Source of the DNA: Alteromonas lipotrueae
GTDB lineage: Bacteria > Pseudomonadota > Gammaproteobacteria > Enterobacterales > Alteromonadaceae
Assembly: GCF_019249215.1 (NCBI RefSeq)
Contig: NZ_JAESDI010000010.1
Span: 1-64,000, forward strand
Length of the DNA: 64,000 bases
Reading direction: 5' to 3'
The notes beneath the pieces are model-generated. The model had not been told where the DNA came from. It did not search any database and saw only the letters and a program-made list of their open reading frames with translations. This document shows, in pieces, positions 1-8,782 of this stretch. A program made the position numbers and the translations under genes. The first letter of the stretch is position 1. Each line of letters opens with the position of its first letter.

Positions 1-77
1 TTATTGAGATATTGAGCTAATTCATTGGCTAAATATACTGAACAAGAGGATGGTTTGAGTGGGTGTCCATGCTTCTA
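1..77. repeat. 77-bp direct repeat, copy 1
   Basis: This 77-bp segment recurs identically at 215-291, a period of 214 bp, with 137 bp of unrelated sequence between the copies. Each copy contains the word GTGGGTGTCC (59-68 here). No plausible ORF lies in it. The window starts at the first base of the repeat, so the element may extend further left. Confidence 0.9.
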
Positions 78-214
78 CTTTCCCGTGTAACGGTCTGCTC
101 CACACAAGAATGCTCGCCTCACACACCGTGATACGCAGTGATAGTAAGGGGTGTTTTGTAAACAGATTAGTGACTTTCTAGGGCGTGGCATAAGGGAACT
201 CACTCTCAAAATAG

Positions 215-291
215 TTATTGAGATATTGAGCTAATTCATTGGCTAAATATACTGAACAAGAGGATGGTTTGAGTGGGTGTCCATGCTTCTA
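215..291. repeat. 77-bp direct repeat, copy 2
   Basis: Exact second copy of 1-77, with GTGGGTGTCC at 273-282. It ends about 10 bp before the terminator of the DUF4426 gene. The 78-214 spacer holds nothing recognisable. Confidence 0.9.
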
Positions 292-301
292 GTGCGCGTA
301 A

Positions 302-327
302 AAAAGGCGAGTTTTCACTCGCCTTTT
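302..327 (-). terminator. Rho-independent terminator after the DUF4426 gene
   Basis: A 10-bp stem (AAAAGGCGAG / CTCGCCTTTT) with a 6-nt loop is followed on the minus strand by a short T run. It lies 55 bp downstream of the 382-822 stop codon and closes the yggS-proC-yggT-DUF4426 transcription unit. Confidence 0.8.
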
Positions 328-381
328 GGTATTTTTACAAAATTATATTACGTGTTTCGCGCTTTCGGCTTACTTTAATTA

Positions 382-822
382 TTAACCATCAACAAACATT
401 TCTTGCTTGAAATTTAAGGTATGCAAGGTATTTCCACGTTGAACATCAATACTGAACCGGTAGTTTTCTCTATCTCTAAAAGGTAGCACTGCTAGGTAGT
501 AAATAGCATCACCTTCTTCTACCTTTTTAAAGGTGAGTGTCTTAGTGGTGCCTATCAAGTTCTTAGCCGTACCCGAAACCGATACCCGTTGAGAAGTTCC
601 TGTTACGGTGTCTAGCACTGAAATATTGACAAGGGCGTTAAATTTACTACGAACTATGCCGTAAGAGGCCGCAACTTCTGGAGTAAGAAAGGGAGTACTC
701 ACTACCATGTAATGTACATCCCAATCGCCTAGTTGTTGCTTTTGCTCGGCGTACGCTGCACTACTTATAATAAGTAACAAACTACCCAATAAACCAAAAA
801 GTAATGTACTGATTTTTTTCAT
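382..822 (-). CDS. DUF4426 domain-containing exported protein
   Basis: 146 residues with a clear signal peptide: MKK followed by a hydrophobic core, with likely cleavage after AYA at residue 25. The mature part is a small beta-rich domain of about 120 residues, recognised as the DUF4426 family, whose function is unknown. It is the last gene of the yggS-proC-yggT group and starts 22 bp after the yggT stop. This position next to yggT and proC is common in gammaproteobacteria. It probably acts in the periplasm; no catalytic motif was seen. Confidence 0.8.
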   Translation of the reverse strand: MKKISTLLFGLLGSLLLIISSAAYAEQKQQLGDWDVHYMVVSTPFLTPEVAASYGIVRSKFNALVNISVLDTVTGTSQRVSVSGTAKNLIGTTKTLTFKKVEEGDAIYYLAVLPFRDRENYRFSIDVQRGNTLHTLNFKQEMFVDG

Positions 823-844
823 GTTATCACCTTACATATTCAGC

Positions 845-1384
845 TTAAAAAAACCTGAATGTGTCTTGAAGTAGCAATTGTAAAAACTGTAGTCCAATAA
901 TGGCAATCAGCACAGATAAGTCTAAACCACCTAGAGGCGGTATAACTTTTCTAATGGGTGCTAAGAAAGGCTCAGTTAATTGATAAAGAAGGTAATCGAT
1001 AGGCGTTTGGCCTTGTGATACCCAACTTAAAATGGCGCGTAGAATCAACACCCAAAACATAATGGAAAGGGTTTCTTTTACCACTTCAATCAGTGCAACG
1101 ATTGCGATACCGACTGGATTCAAACTTCCACCAGCCATCAGTGAAAGCGTAATTATTTTTAACGCCGCAACAACAAGCGCTAGCACGAACGTAGCCGTGT
1201 CGAAGCGTCCGATTGAAGGGATTATTCTGCGCAACGGCCCCACGATTGGATGTGTGGCCTTTACAATAAACTGGCTCATAGGGTTATAAAAATCAGCCCT
1301 AACCAGTTGCAACCATAGGCGTAAGATAACCACCATTAAATACAGACCAAATAGTGTATCTACCAGAAAAACCGTTGCATTCAT
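845..1384 (-). CDS. yggT: YggT family integral membrane protein
   Basis: 179 residues with two copies of the YggT repeat. Each copy has a hydrophobic helix followed by an amphipathic stretch with a P-[IL]-R-[RK]-[IV]-I-P motif (PLRRIIPSIG near residues 51-60 and PIRKVIPPLG near 142-151). Four membrane helices are likely. The family is linked by gene neighbourhood to proC/yggS and has been proposed to act in osmotic or ion homeostasis or membrane shape, but the mechanism is not settled. The start lies 21 bp after proC, so co-transcription is likely. Confidence 0.9.
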   Translation of the reverse strand: MNATVFLVDTLFGLYLMVVILRLWLQLVRADFYNPMSQFIVKATHPIVGPLRRIIPSIGRFDTATFVLALVVAALKIITLSLMAGGSLNPVGIAIVALIEVVKETLSIMFWVLILRAILSWVSQGQTPIDYLLYQLTEPFLAPIRKVIPPLGGLDLSVLIAIIGLQFLQLLLQDTFRFF

Positions 1385-1405
1385 GTTTTGATGTTCCTAA
1401 AAACG

Positions 1406-2227
1406 TTAAAGCTGTTTTGCCATTTCTTCAGCGCGAGCTACCGCAGCGCGCATCGCTTTACTTACGATATCACTCAAATCCAGGTCAATTAAGGTATTGA
1501 CTGCCGCAGCCGTAGTGCCGCCCTTAGAGGTAACTTGGGCACGAAGCTCACTTAATTCAAGGTCAGGATTGTGACAAACCATTTCAGCCGCGCCCAACAT
1601 GGCTTGCTGTACCATCAAACGGGATTGTGCTTTATCGAAGCCCATGTTTATGGCTTCCTCTTGCATGGCCTGTAAAAACAAGAAGAAATACGCTGGGCTG
1701 CTGCCAGCGGCGGCGATAACGCCGTTAATACCGTCTTCTTCTTCTACCCATACCGTTTCACCTACGCTATTCATCACATCATCAACGTAAGTTCTATTGT
1801 CTTGTGACACGGTAGTGTCTGCGTACATGCCTGACATACCCTTACCAAGTAGGCTTGGCGTATTTGGCATTATACGAACAACAGGGTATTCCCCGCCTAA
1901 CATTTCCTGTAATCGAGAAACGGGTAACCCAGCTGCAATGCTAAGAAATAACTTGCCAGATAAATCGTTGTTCTGCTTAAGTTCTGTGCACATATCACCC
2001 ATCATTTGGGGTTTAACGGCTAGCACAATAGCATCGGCAAACTGGCAGGCTTCATCATTAGATTGGGTAATTTGAATACCGAATTCCTCTTTTAATTTAT
2101 CGAGTTTCGGAGTAGACGGGTTGCTCGCTAAGATGCGTGTCTTATCGTAGCCAGACTGAATTAAACCACTAATGATGCTACGGCTCATGTTGCCCGCGCC
2201 AATGAATGCCAATTTCTTTTGTTGCAT
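1406..2227 (-). CDS. proC: Pyrroline-5-carboxylate reductase
   Basis: 273 residues. It catalyses the last step of proline synthesis, the NAD(P)H-dependent reduction of 1-pyrroline-5-carboxylate to L-proline in the cytoplasm. A Rossmann nucleotide motif FIGAGNM is at residues 7-13, and the C-terminal signature TSKGGTTAAAV is present. The frame stays open to 2314, but the ATG at 2227 puts the Rossmann strand at the normal N-terminal position. The longer start would overlap yggS and add a non-homologous leader, so 2227 is preferred. Downstream of yggS and upstream of yggT, as in many proteobacteria. Confidence 0.95.
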   Translation of the reverse strand: MQQKKLAFIGAGNMSRSIISGLIQSGYDKTRILASNPSTPKLDKLKEEFGIQITQSNDEACQFADAIVLAVKPQMMGDMCTELKQNNDLSGKLFLSIAAGLPVSRLQEMLGGEYPVVRIMPNTPSLLGKGMSGMYADTTVSQDNRTYVDDVMNSVGETVWVEEEDGINGVIAAAGSSPAYFFLFLQAMQEEAINMGFDKAQSRLMVQQAMLGAAEMVCHNPDLELSELRAQVTSKGGTTAAAVNTLIDLDLSDIVSKAMRAAVARAEEMAKQL

Positions 2228-2282
2228 ATGAATCCTATTGTAAGTTGAAAAACTAACAGCGTTCAGTAAAAAATAGTAGGAA

Positions 2283-2969
2283 CTAGTTTCGTGAGCCAAA
2301 GATAGCTGTGCCAATTCTTACCATGGTAGACCCATGAGCGATGGCGCTTTGTATATCACTGCTCATTCCTACGGACAGGGTATCAAAATTGGTCAAGTTT
2401 GTATGGTATCGGTCGAACAATTCCTTTAAAGCACTTAAGCTTTGCGCTTGTTCATGGCTGTCCGGGTTCGCTTTAGGAATTGCCATCAGCCCGCGCAAGC
2501 AAAGTTTGTCCTGCTGGCCAATAAAGCGCACTAGCTCGTCTACTTCTTCGGGTTTTACTCCTGACTTATTCGCTTCATCATCAATATTAACTTGAATACA
2601 TACATTCAAAGGCGCCATATCCGCCGGACGTTGGTCATTCAAACGACGCGCTATTTTTTCTCTGTCAACGGATTGCACCCAATCAAAATGCTCGGCTACT
2701 ATTTTTGTTTTGTTCGATTGAATTGGGCCTATCATATGCCATTCAATATCACTAAGTGCAGACAGCTGCTGTATTTTATCTACACCTTCTTGTATATAGT
2801 TCTCGCCGAATGTACGTTGTCCTTCTTCATACGCTGCCATAATATCCGATACCGGTTTAGTTTTGCTCACGGCTAGCAATTTAACTGAATTTGGTGGACG
2901 ATTAGCGTTGGTAGTAGCTAGGCTCACATCCTGTCGTGCACTATTGAGTCTTTCTGCTATTGTTTGCAT
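2283..2969 (-). CDS. yggS: YggS family PLP homeostasis protein
   Basis: 228 residues, the usual size of the single-domain alanine-racemase-like PLP-binding family (YggS/PipY/PROSC). The PLP lysine is visible as K36 in LAVSKTKPV, matching K36 of the E. coli protein. Further family motifs are FGENYIQE and HMIGPIQSNK. The protein buffers pyridoxal phosphate and affects amino-acid pools rather than catalysing a known reaction. An AAGGTGA Shine-Dalgarno precedes the ATG. It is divergent from pilT with only 24 bp between the start codons, so the pilT promoter must lie within or overlap this gene's 5' end. Confidence 0.93.
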   Translation of the reverse strand: MQTIAERLNSARQDVSLATTNANRPPNSVKLLAVSKTKPVSDIMAAYEEGQRTFGENYIQEGVDKIQQLSALSDIEWHMIGPIQSNKTKIVAEHFDWVQSVDREKIARRLNDQRPADMAPLNVCIQVNIDDEANKSGVKPEEVDELVRFIGQQDKLCLRGLMAIPKANPDSHEQAQSLSALKELFDRYHTNLTNFDTLSVGMSSDIQSAIAHGSTMVRIGTAIFGSRN

Positions 2970-2993
2970 TATTCACCTTTTTGAGGAGTTGTT

Positions 2994-4037
2994 GTGGATA
3001 TTACCGAACTTTTGGCTTTCAGCGTTAAAAATAAAGCGTCAGATTTGCACTTATCAGCAGGTCTGCCACCTCTTATCCGCGTAGACGGAGAAATGCGTAA
3101 GCTTAATGTACCCGCATTAGATCATAAACAAGTCCATGCACTTATTTATGAAATAATGAATGACATGCAACGTAAAGAATACGAAGAGAACTTGGAAACC
3201 GATTTCTCATTCGAAATTAGTGGCTTGTCGCGGTTTCGTGTAAATGCTTTTGTACAAAATCGCGGTGCAGCAGCAGTGCTCCGTACTATCCCCAACACAG
3301 TTCTGACGCTTGATGATTTAGGTGCACCTGAAATTTTCAAAGAAATAATCAACCAACCTACCGGAATTGTCCTAGTAACTGGGGCCACGGGTTCGGGTAA
3401 GAGTACAACCCTTGCGGCGATGGTAGATCATATCAACTCGCATAAGCGTGAGCACATTCTTACTATTGAAGATCCTATCGAGTTTGTGCACGAAAATAAG
3501 ATGAGCCTGATAAACCAACGGGAAGTACATAGAGACACCCACTCATTTAGTAACGCGCTTCGCTCTGCATTACGTGAAGATCCAGATGTTATTTTAGTTG
3601 GTGAATTGCGTGATTTAGAAACAATTCGTTTAGCCATTTCAGCTGCGGAAACGGGGCATTTAGTATTTGGCACTTTGCATACTAACTCAGCGCCTAAAAC
3701 GATAGACCGTATTATCGATGTGTTCCCTGCCGAAGAAAAAGCGATGGTGCGATCTATGTTGTCTGAATCACTACGAGCTGTAATTTCTCAAACCCTGTTG
3801 AAAAAGGTGGGGGGAGGGCGAATAGCTGCGCACGAAATCATGGTAGGTATTCCGGCGATACGAAATCTTATTCGTGAAGATAAGGTGCCTCAAATGTATT
3901 CCGTTATTCAAACGGGGCAAGCTTCGGGTATGCAGACTATGGATCAGTGTCTACAACGCTTGTTGGCGCTAGGTGCAATTTCTAGAGAAGACGCTGCCGC
4001 TAAATCGAAAGACAAGCAATCGATGAGTAATTTTTAA
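2994..4037 (+). CDS. pilT: Type IV pilus retraction ATPase PilT
   Basis: 347 residues. This cytoplasmic hexameric GspE/PilT-family ATPase powers pilus retraction and twitching motility. Walker A GATGSGKST is at residues 130-138. The Asp box and His box follow (EDPIEFVH, GHLVFGTLHTNSA). The retraction-specific AIRNLIRE motif starts at residue 288. The start is GTG, preceded by a strong GAGGAG Shine-Dalgarno. pilU follows after 9 bp, so the two form an operon. Confidence 0.97.
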   Translation: MDITELLAFSVKNKASDLHLSAGLPPLIRVDGEMRKLNVPALDHKQVHALIYEIMNDMQRKEYEENLETDFSFEISGLSRFRVNAFVQNRGAAAVLRTIPNTVLTLDDLGAPEIFKEIINQPTGIVLVTGATGSGKSTTLAAMVDHINSHKREHILTIEDPIEFVHENKMSLINQREVHRDTHSFSNALRSALREDPDVILVGELRDLETIRLAISAAETGHLVFGTLHTNSAPKTIDRIIDVFPAEEKAMVRSMLSESLRAVISQTLLKKVGGGRIAAHEIMVGIPAIRNLIREDKVPQMYSVIQTGQASGMQTMDQCLQRLLALGAISREDAAAKSKDKQSMSNF

Positions 4038-4046
4038 GGACGAGTA

Positions 4047-5159
4047 ATGTTAGATCGCTTTTTAGAAAAAATGGTAGAGAAATCTGCTTCTGACTTATTC
4101 GTAACCGCTGGCTTTCCCGTTAGCGCTAAGGTGCACGGTAAGCTTACCCCAATTTCGGAAAATTCGTTTAATGATGAAGATGCATTAGCACTTGTTCATG
4201 AGGCCATGAATGAAAAGCAAAAAGACGCATTTCATACTACCAAGGAATGTAATTTTGCCATTGTGCGAGAGGGACTAGGGCGTTTTCGTTGTTCGGCATT
4301 CTGGCAACGAGATCAAGCCGGGATGGTGGTACGTCGTATTGTTACCGAAATACCTAAGGTTGATGATCTTGGTTTACCCTCGGTGTTAAAAGATATCATT
4401 ATGTCAAAGCGCGGCTTGGTGCTTTTTGTAGGGGGAACCGGCACGGGTAAATCGACCTCCTTGGCCGCACTCATCGGCCATCGGAATAGTAATTCTTTTG
4501 GGCATATTTTAACTATTGAAGACCCTATTGAATTTGTACACGAGCATAAATCTTGCGTGATAACTCAGCGTGAAGTGGGCATAGACACCCACTCATTCGA
4601 CGATGCATTGAAAAGCTCACTGCGACAAGCGCCAGATGTCATTCTTATTGGTGAAATTCGCTCAATGGAGACAATGGAATACGCCATGTCGTTCGCTGAC
4701 ACGGGTCATTTGTGTGTGGCAACACTCCATGCTAACAATGCTAACCAAGCCATTGAGCGCATTATGCACTTAGCGCCAAAAGACCAACACGACAAGTTAC
4801 GTTTTGACTTAAGCCAAAATATAAAAGCTATAGTAGCGCAGCAGCTTCTTCCAACCAAAGACGGTGAGGGGCGGGTAGCCGCAATTGAAATTCTTCTAAA
4901 CTCTCCTTTAGTAAGCGACCTTATTCAACGTAATGAAATAGGGAGCTTGAAAGAAGCCATGAAAAAGGGCAAAGAGTTAGGGATGCAAAGTTTCGATATG
5001 GCGTTGTACGATTTATATCGCGAGGGCAGTATTGATTTAGACCAAGCCTTACACCATGCAGATTCCCCCAATGATTTGCGTCTAATGATAAAACTAGACT
5101 CTAACGATGGGTCGAGTTTGGGCACATTATCCAATGTCTCGATAGATATGGATGACTAA
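4047..5159 (+). CDS. pilU: Type IV pilus retraction accessory ATPase PilU
   Basis: 370 residues, paralogous to PilT. Walker A GGTGTGKST and the Asp and His boxes (EDPIEFVHEH, GHLCVATLHANNA) are intact. It has the longer, acidic C-terminus typical of PilU and lacks the exact AIRNLIRE motif. PilU works with PilT to increase retraction force and depends on PilT. It lies directly behind pilT, the standard arrangement in Pseudomonas and Alteromonadales. Confidence 0.94.
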   Translation: MLDRFLEKMVEKSASDLFVTAGFPVSAKVHGKLTPISENSFNDEDALALVHEAMNEKQKDAFHTTKECNFAIVREGLGRFRCSAFWQRDQAGMVVRRIVTEIPKVDDLGLPSVLKDIIMSKRGLVLFVGGTGTGKSTSLAALIGHRNSNSFGHILTIEDPIEFVHEHKSCVITQREVGIDTHSFDDALKSSLRQAPDVILIGEIRSMETMEYAMSFADTGHLCVATLHANNANQAIERIMHLAPKDQHDKLRFDLSQNIKAIVAQQLLPTKDGEGRVAAIEILLNSPLVSDLIQRNEIGSLKEAMKKGKELGMQSFDMALYDLYREGSIDLDQALHHADSPNDLRLMIKLDSNDGSSLGTLSNVSIDMDD

Positions 5160-5164
5160 AACTC

Positions 5165-5479
5165 TTGATTAAGCTTTTTACGTCGTCCGACGCTTTCTTA
5201 CTTCAGTCGGTGAAAAGTGAACTCGATGCACTCTCTATACCTTACCTAGTGAAAAATGAATTTGCCGGTGGGGCGGTGGGCGAGCTGCCATGGCAAGAAT
5301 CTCAGCCAGAACTTTGGCTAATAGATGAATCTTGGTCTGCCAGAGCCAATAAGGTTGTGAATTCGCTAATGGACAGCCACAAACCTACCGAGCAGTTCCC
5401 GTGGGTTTGTGGAAATTGTGGTGAGCCAAACGGTGAAGCTTTTGATACTTGCTGGAAATGTGGAGGAAGTAGGCCTTAG
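5165..5479 (+). CDS. DUF2007 domain protein with C-terminal zinc ribbon
   Basis: 104 residues. The N-terminal part (about 1-70) matches the DUF2007 putative signal-transducing domain (IKLFTSSDAFLLQSVKSEL, then GELPW). The last 30 residues carry a RanBP2-like zinc ribbon, CGNC-x10-CWKC. The start is a TTG 5 bp after the pilU stop, with no strong Shine-Dalgarno, so translation is probably coupled to pilU. No in-frame ATG would preserve the domain. Function is unknown, and a link to pilus retraction is only positional. Confidence 0.75.
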   Translation: MIKLFTSSDAFLLQSVKSELDALSIPYLVKNEFAGGAVGELPWQESQPELWLIDESWSARANKVVNSLMDSHKPTEQFPWVCGNCGEPNGEAFDTCWKCGGSRP

Positions 5480-5696
5480 CGTTACGGGTTTCTTATTCAT
5501 TAATTCGTGATTGAAACTGTGGGTGTCTTGCAATGATAGCCTTAGTCTGAGCTACTTTACGCTGGGTGTAAAAAGAGTGGGTGACCAAGAACGTCATCCA
5601 AGAACGTCACAAGAACGACAGGCGTCCGACCAACGGCGAATGAGGTGTTGAAAAGGTGGGTGTCCAACTAGTGGGTGTCCAACTAACGGCGAGAAA
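5480..5696. repeat. Gene-free repeat block between DUF2007 and ruvX
   Basis: This stretch has no convincing ORF. It carries several copies of a decamer: GTGGGTGTCC at 5656-5665 and 5671-5680, GTGGGTGTCT at 5519-5528 and GTGGGTGACC at 5577-5586. It also has a 13-bp tandem repeat CCAAGAACGTCAY at 5585-5597 and 5598-5610, with a partial third unit from 5611. The flanking genes converge here, so this is a 3'-3' intergenic region. No strong T-tailed terminator was found. Confidence 0.8.
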
Positions 5697-6131
5697 CTAC
5701 TCGCCGTATTGGTTTTCAACCCAGCTGGTAAAAATCACGCAGGCCGATACGCTGTCTATTTTTTCTTTGGTTAGCTTTTTATAGCCGCCGAGCTCGAACA
5801 ACATAGATTTAGCATCTGTTGTGGTAAGCCTTTCATCGCATAAATCTACCGCCACTTTGAATCTACCATGCAAGCGATTAGCAAATTTTTTGGCGCGCAG
5901 AGTAACTTCTTGTTCGGTGCCATCCATATTTAACGGTAAACCAACCACCACAAGCTGCGGTTGCCATTCTTCATAAAGCTTTTCAATAACATTCCAATCT
6001 GGAATACCATCACGGGCTTTTAGCGCGGCTAGCGGTGACGCTGTTCCGGTAATTTCTTGTCCTACCGCCACACCTATACTTTTTGTACCGAAGTCGAAAG
6101 CCAGTACTGTTCTACTACCAATATCAGGCAT
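5697..6131 (-). CDS. ruvX: Putative pre-16S rRNA nuclease / Holliday junction resolvase RuvX (YqgF)
   Basis: 144 residues, RNase H-like fold. The first acidic motif [12 protein letters not shown] is at the N-terminus, followed by [12 protein letters not shown] and DERLTT, which carry the remaining catalytic acids. The family matures the 16S rRNA 5' end and has also been called a Holliday junction resolvase. The ATG at 6131 overlaps the 3' end of yqgE by 8 bp. The frame is open to 6161, but the shorter start fits the family better. Last gene of rsmE-gshB-yqgE-ruvX. Confidence 0.93.
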   Translation of the reverse strand: MPDIGSRTVLAFDFGTKSIGVAVGQEITGTASPLAALKARDGIPDWNVIEKLYEEWQPQLVVVGLPLNMDGTEQEVTLRAKKFANRLHGRFKVAVDLCDERLTTTDAKSMLFELGGYKKLTKEKIDSVSACVIFTSWVENQYGE

Positions 6132-6690
6132 GCCCAGCTCCTGGTGCGAGCTGCCACACATCTACCCCAAGTTTATTAACCGCTGCCTGCCACTTTTTAT
6201 GTATGGGAGTGTTAAACAAAATTTCGTCATCGGCCTCTATGGTTAGCCATGAGTTATCTTGCATTTCCTGTTCAAGTTGCCCCGCCGTCCATCCCGCATA
6301 ACCTAACGCGATAATGGATGAGTCTGGTCCTGTATTAGTACCAATCGCAGACAAAATATCTTTTGAAGTGGTAATCATAACGTCAGGCGATAAGGTCAAG
6401 CTTGAGTCCCAGCCACTTTGACTGGAATGCAGCACAAATCCTCGCTCTTGGCTCACTGGTCCACCAGCAAGAATAATCTGTTCGGCTTTATCTTCTGCCA
6501 CGGTTAAGTCTTTGTCGGTTTGCTCGAGCAACGCTTTCAAGTTCATGGTTGAAGGCTGATTTATTACCAGCCCCATGGCACCGTCTTTGTTATGTTCGCA
6601 AATATAAGTGAGAGAGCGGGAAAAATACGGGTCATCTAGCGAGGGCATCGCTACTAGAAAGTGGTTTTGTAAACTTTTCAGTTCTGTCAT
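6124..6690 (-). CDS. YqgE/AlgH family protein
   Basis: 188 residues, full family length (UPF0301). Characteristic segments are [19 protein letters not shown] near the N-terminus and [12 protein letters not shown] and [13 protein letters not shown] further on. The structure of the family is known. AlgH was named for an effect on alginate in Pseudomonas, but its biochemical role is not established. It lies between gshB and ruvX, overlapping ruvX by 8 bp, which is the conserved order in gammaproteobacteria. Confidence 0.92.
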   Translation of the reverse strand: MTELKSLQNHFLVAMPSLDDPYFSRSLTYICEHNKDGAMGLVINQPSTMNLKALLEQTDKDLTVAEDKAEQIILAGGPVSQERGFVLHSSQSGWDSSLTLSPDVMITTSKDILSAIGTNTGPDSSIIALGYAGWTAGQLEQEMQDNSWLTIEADDEILFNTPIHKKWQAAVNKLGVDVWQLAPGAGHA

Positions 6691-6740
6691 TTTTTCCTCT
6701 ACTTCTCACTTACCTACTGTTAGTGCAAAACGCTGCGTAG

Positions 6741-7694
6741 CTACTTATTTATAAGGCGCTTTTCAATTGCGTCGAATAACGAGGCCATAATATTAATATT
6801 ATAGTGACCTTCTATTTCTCTTACGCAGGTTGGGCTAGTAATGTTTATTTCTGTGATTTTCTCACCAATCACGTCCAGCCCAACAAATAAAATATTGTTG
6901 TCTCGTAAGGTGGGAGCCACAGCTTCAGCTAACGCACGATCGGTTTCTGAAATTTCCTGGGGCCTGCCTGTTCCTCCAGCAGCTAAATTACCACGGGTTT
7001 CCCCTTTGGTAGGTAAGCGTGCTAAACAATAAGGAATCACTTCACCGTCCACAATAAGAATACGTTTATCACCATCTTTTATTTGTGGTAAGTACGCTTG
7101 AACCATCATGTAACGCTTGCCCAAATTGGTTAACGTTTCAATGATCACGCCTAAGTTATTTCCATCTGGCTTCACTCTGAAAATTGAAGCGCCGCCCATT
7201 CCATCCAAAGGCTTACAAATAATATCTTGATGCTTGGCATGGAAATCACGAATAAGCTTCTGATTATTGCTTACCAGTGTGTTAGGAATGTGCTCAGGAA
7301 ACAAAGATGTGAACAATTTTTCGTTGTAGTCTCGAAGCGCTTGCGGATTATTTACAACCAGTGCGCCCTGGTCTTGGGCAAGCGATAGAATATGGGTCGC
7401 ATATAAAAATTCGCTGTCGAAGGGGGGATCCTTACGCATAAGTAACACATCAATGTCGCCAAGTGAAACAGTATGCTCTTCACCTAGGGTGTAAAAGTCA
7501 GTCGCTTGATCACGCACGGTAATGGTTCTAGCCAACCCCATTGGCTTGCCATTATCTATATAAATGTCTTTGAGTTCGAAGTACAGTACGGTAGCGCCAC
7601 GGCGCTGGGCTTCAAGCATCATAGCTAGGCTGGTGTCTTTATGCGGCTTGATCACCGCGATAGGATCCATAATCACGCCAAGGGTGTAGTGCAT
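6741..7694 (-). CDS. gshB: Glutathione synthetase
   Basis: 317 residues, close to the 315-316 of well-known enzymes. It ligates glycine to gamma-glutamylcysteine using ATP, the second step of glutathione synthesis. ATP-grasp signatures are present: LMRKDPPFDSEFLYATHIL, KPLDGMGGASIFR and NITSPTCVREIEG. The ATG at 7694 gives the family N-terminus ending in VIMDPI. A GTG at 7706 would add four residues and is less likely. It lies between rsmE and yqgE. The 212 bp upstream contain no gene. Confidence 0.96.
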   Translation of the reverse strand: MHYTLGVIMDPIAVIKPHKDTSLAMMLEAQRRGATVLYFELKDIYIDNGKPMGLARTITVRDQATDFYTLGEEHTVSLGDIDVLLMRKDPPFDSEFLYATHILSLAQDQGALVVNNPQALRDYNEKLFTSLFPEHIPNTLVSNNQKLIRDFHAKHQDIICKPLDGMGGASIFRVKPDGNNLGVIIETLTNLGKRYMMVQAYLPQIKDGDKRILIVDGEVIPYCLARLPTKGETRGNLAAGGTGRPQEISETDRALAEAVAPTLRDNNILFVGLDVIGEKITEINITSPTCVREIEGHYNINIMASLFDAIEKRLINK

Positions 7695-7906
7695 GTATGT
7701 TCTCACTTTTTGATAAAGGTAGATAAGTTGGCCACAGCTTTACGCACTAATCATGCAAATTGACTGTTGGTACATTTTATACGTCGAAGTTGGTTTTGGT
7801 ATGAATACCACTAAATGTTAAGTGGGGGCACACAGCAGTTAGATCAAGTATCGAAAAAACCAAACTTTCTAATAATTAACCTGTAAAGCTCGCTTTAGCT
7901 GCCTGC

Positions 7907-8635
7907 TTAAAAATCGCCATGTTGGGCTTGCAGAATACTAATACTGCTAATGGCCGCTGTTTCAGTACGCAGTATTCGCGGTCCTAAACTGCACGACGTA
8001 AAACCGCTTTCGTTCGCTTGATGAATTTCAGCCTCGGAAAGTCCGCCTTCTGGGCCAATTAACAAACGAAAGCCTTGGGAGTTATATGGTTGACGGGCCA
8101 ACGGCTTCTCTGCACCAGGCGCCAATACTAACCGTGAACTCGAGGTCGACTCAGATAACCATTTGTTAAGTGCAATTGGCGGGTTCAGCAAGGGAAGTGT
8201 ATTTCTGCCACTTTGCTCACAAGCACCAATGATGGTCTTTTGCCATTGATGCAGCTTTTTTTCCCATCTGGCTTCATCTAGTTTAACTGCACATCGCTCT
8301 GTCAAAATAGGGGTGATTTCGGTAGCACCTAGCTCTACGCTTTTTTGCAGCACTGTATCCATCCGGTCACCTTTAGACACACCTTGCCCTAAATGTATAG
8401 TTAGCGGTGATTCTTTGGATAATGATAAACACGCATCGGCTTCTACAAAAACCTTTTTTCTTTGGGCATTGATAATCTGTGCGCTGTACTCATTACCGTC
8501 ACCATTAAATAATACGATGGGATGATTCGCTTTCAAACGAAGCACACTGGCGATGTGATGCCCAGCTTCTTCGGTCAACTGAAATTCTTCTTCAAGAGGA
8601 ATTGGATTGGGGTAATAAATTCTTGGTATGCGCAT
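7907..8635 (-). CDS. rsmE: 16S rRNA (uracil-1498-N3)-methyltransferase RsmE
   Basis: 242 residues, SPOUT-class methyltransferase. The knotted SAM-binding region is visible as LLIGPEGGLSEAEI and SLGPRILRTETAA near the C-terminus, and the N-terminal PUA-like domain begins IPRIYYPNPI. It methylates U1498 of 16S rRNA. The position upstream of gshB is conserved with E. coli. Confidence 0.95.
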   Translation of the reverse strand: MRIPRIYYPNPIPLEEEFQLTEEAGHHIASVLRLKANHPIVLFNGDGNEYSAQIINAQRKKVFVEADACLSLSKESPLTIHLGQGVSKGDRMDTVLQKSVELGATEITPILTERCAVKLDEARWEKKLHQWQKTIIGACEQSGRNTLPLLNPPIALNKWLSESTSSSRLVLAPGAEKPLARQPYNSQGFRLLIGPEGGLSEAEIHQANESGFTSCSLGPRILRTETAAISSISILQAQHGDF

Positions 8636-8693
8636 TGGTAAACTAACTATGGCGGATAATGTGGATATGATACGTGGCTAGAGCAAGTGGATG

Positions 8694-8730
8694 CAACGCA
8701 TCGTAGCTGAAAAATCGCTACAATGCGTTG
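8694..8730. other. Long imperfect hairpin between rsmE and the 54-residue ORF
   Basis: Arms CAACGCATCGTAGC (8694-8707) and GCTACAATGCGTTG (8717-8730) pair over 14 bp with a single mismatch, which becomes a G-U wobble on the minus strand. The loop is 9 nt. No T tract follows on the minus strand, and TAAAAAG follows on the plus strand. It could be a weak terminator or processing signal between the small gene and rsmE. Confidence 0.5.
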
Positions 8731-8782
8731 TAAAAAGCTATTTTGGTCAGAGTTTCGCTAACAATAATAGTGCGATGACTAT

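Noticed and set aside
3533-4593. GACACCCAC in pilT (3533-3541) and pilU (4585-4593) as further members of the decamer family
   Set aside because: Both encode the same conserved DTHSF residues of the two paralogous ATPases, so protein conservation explains them.
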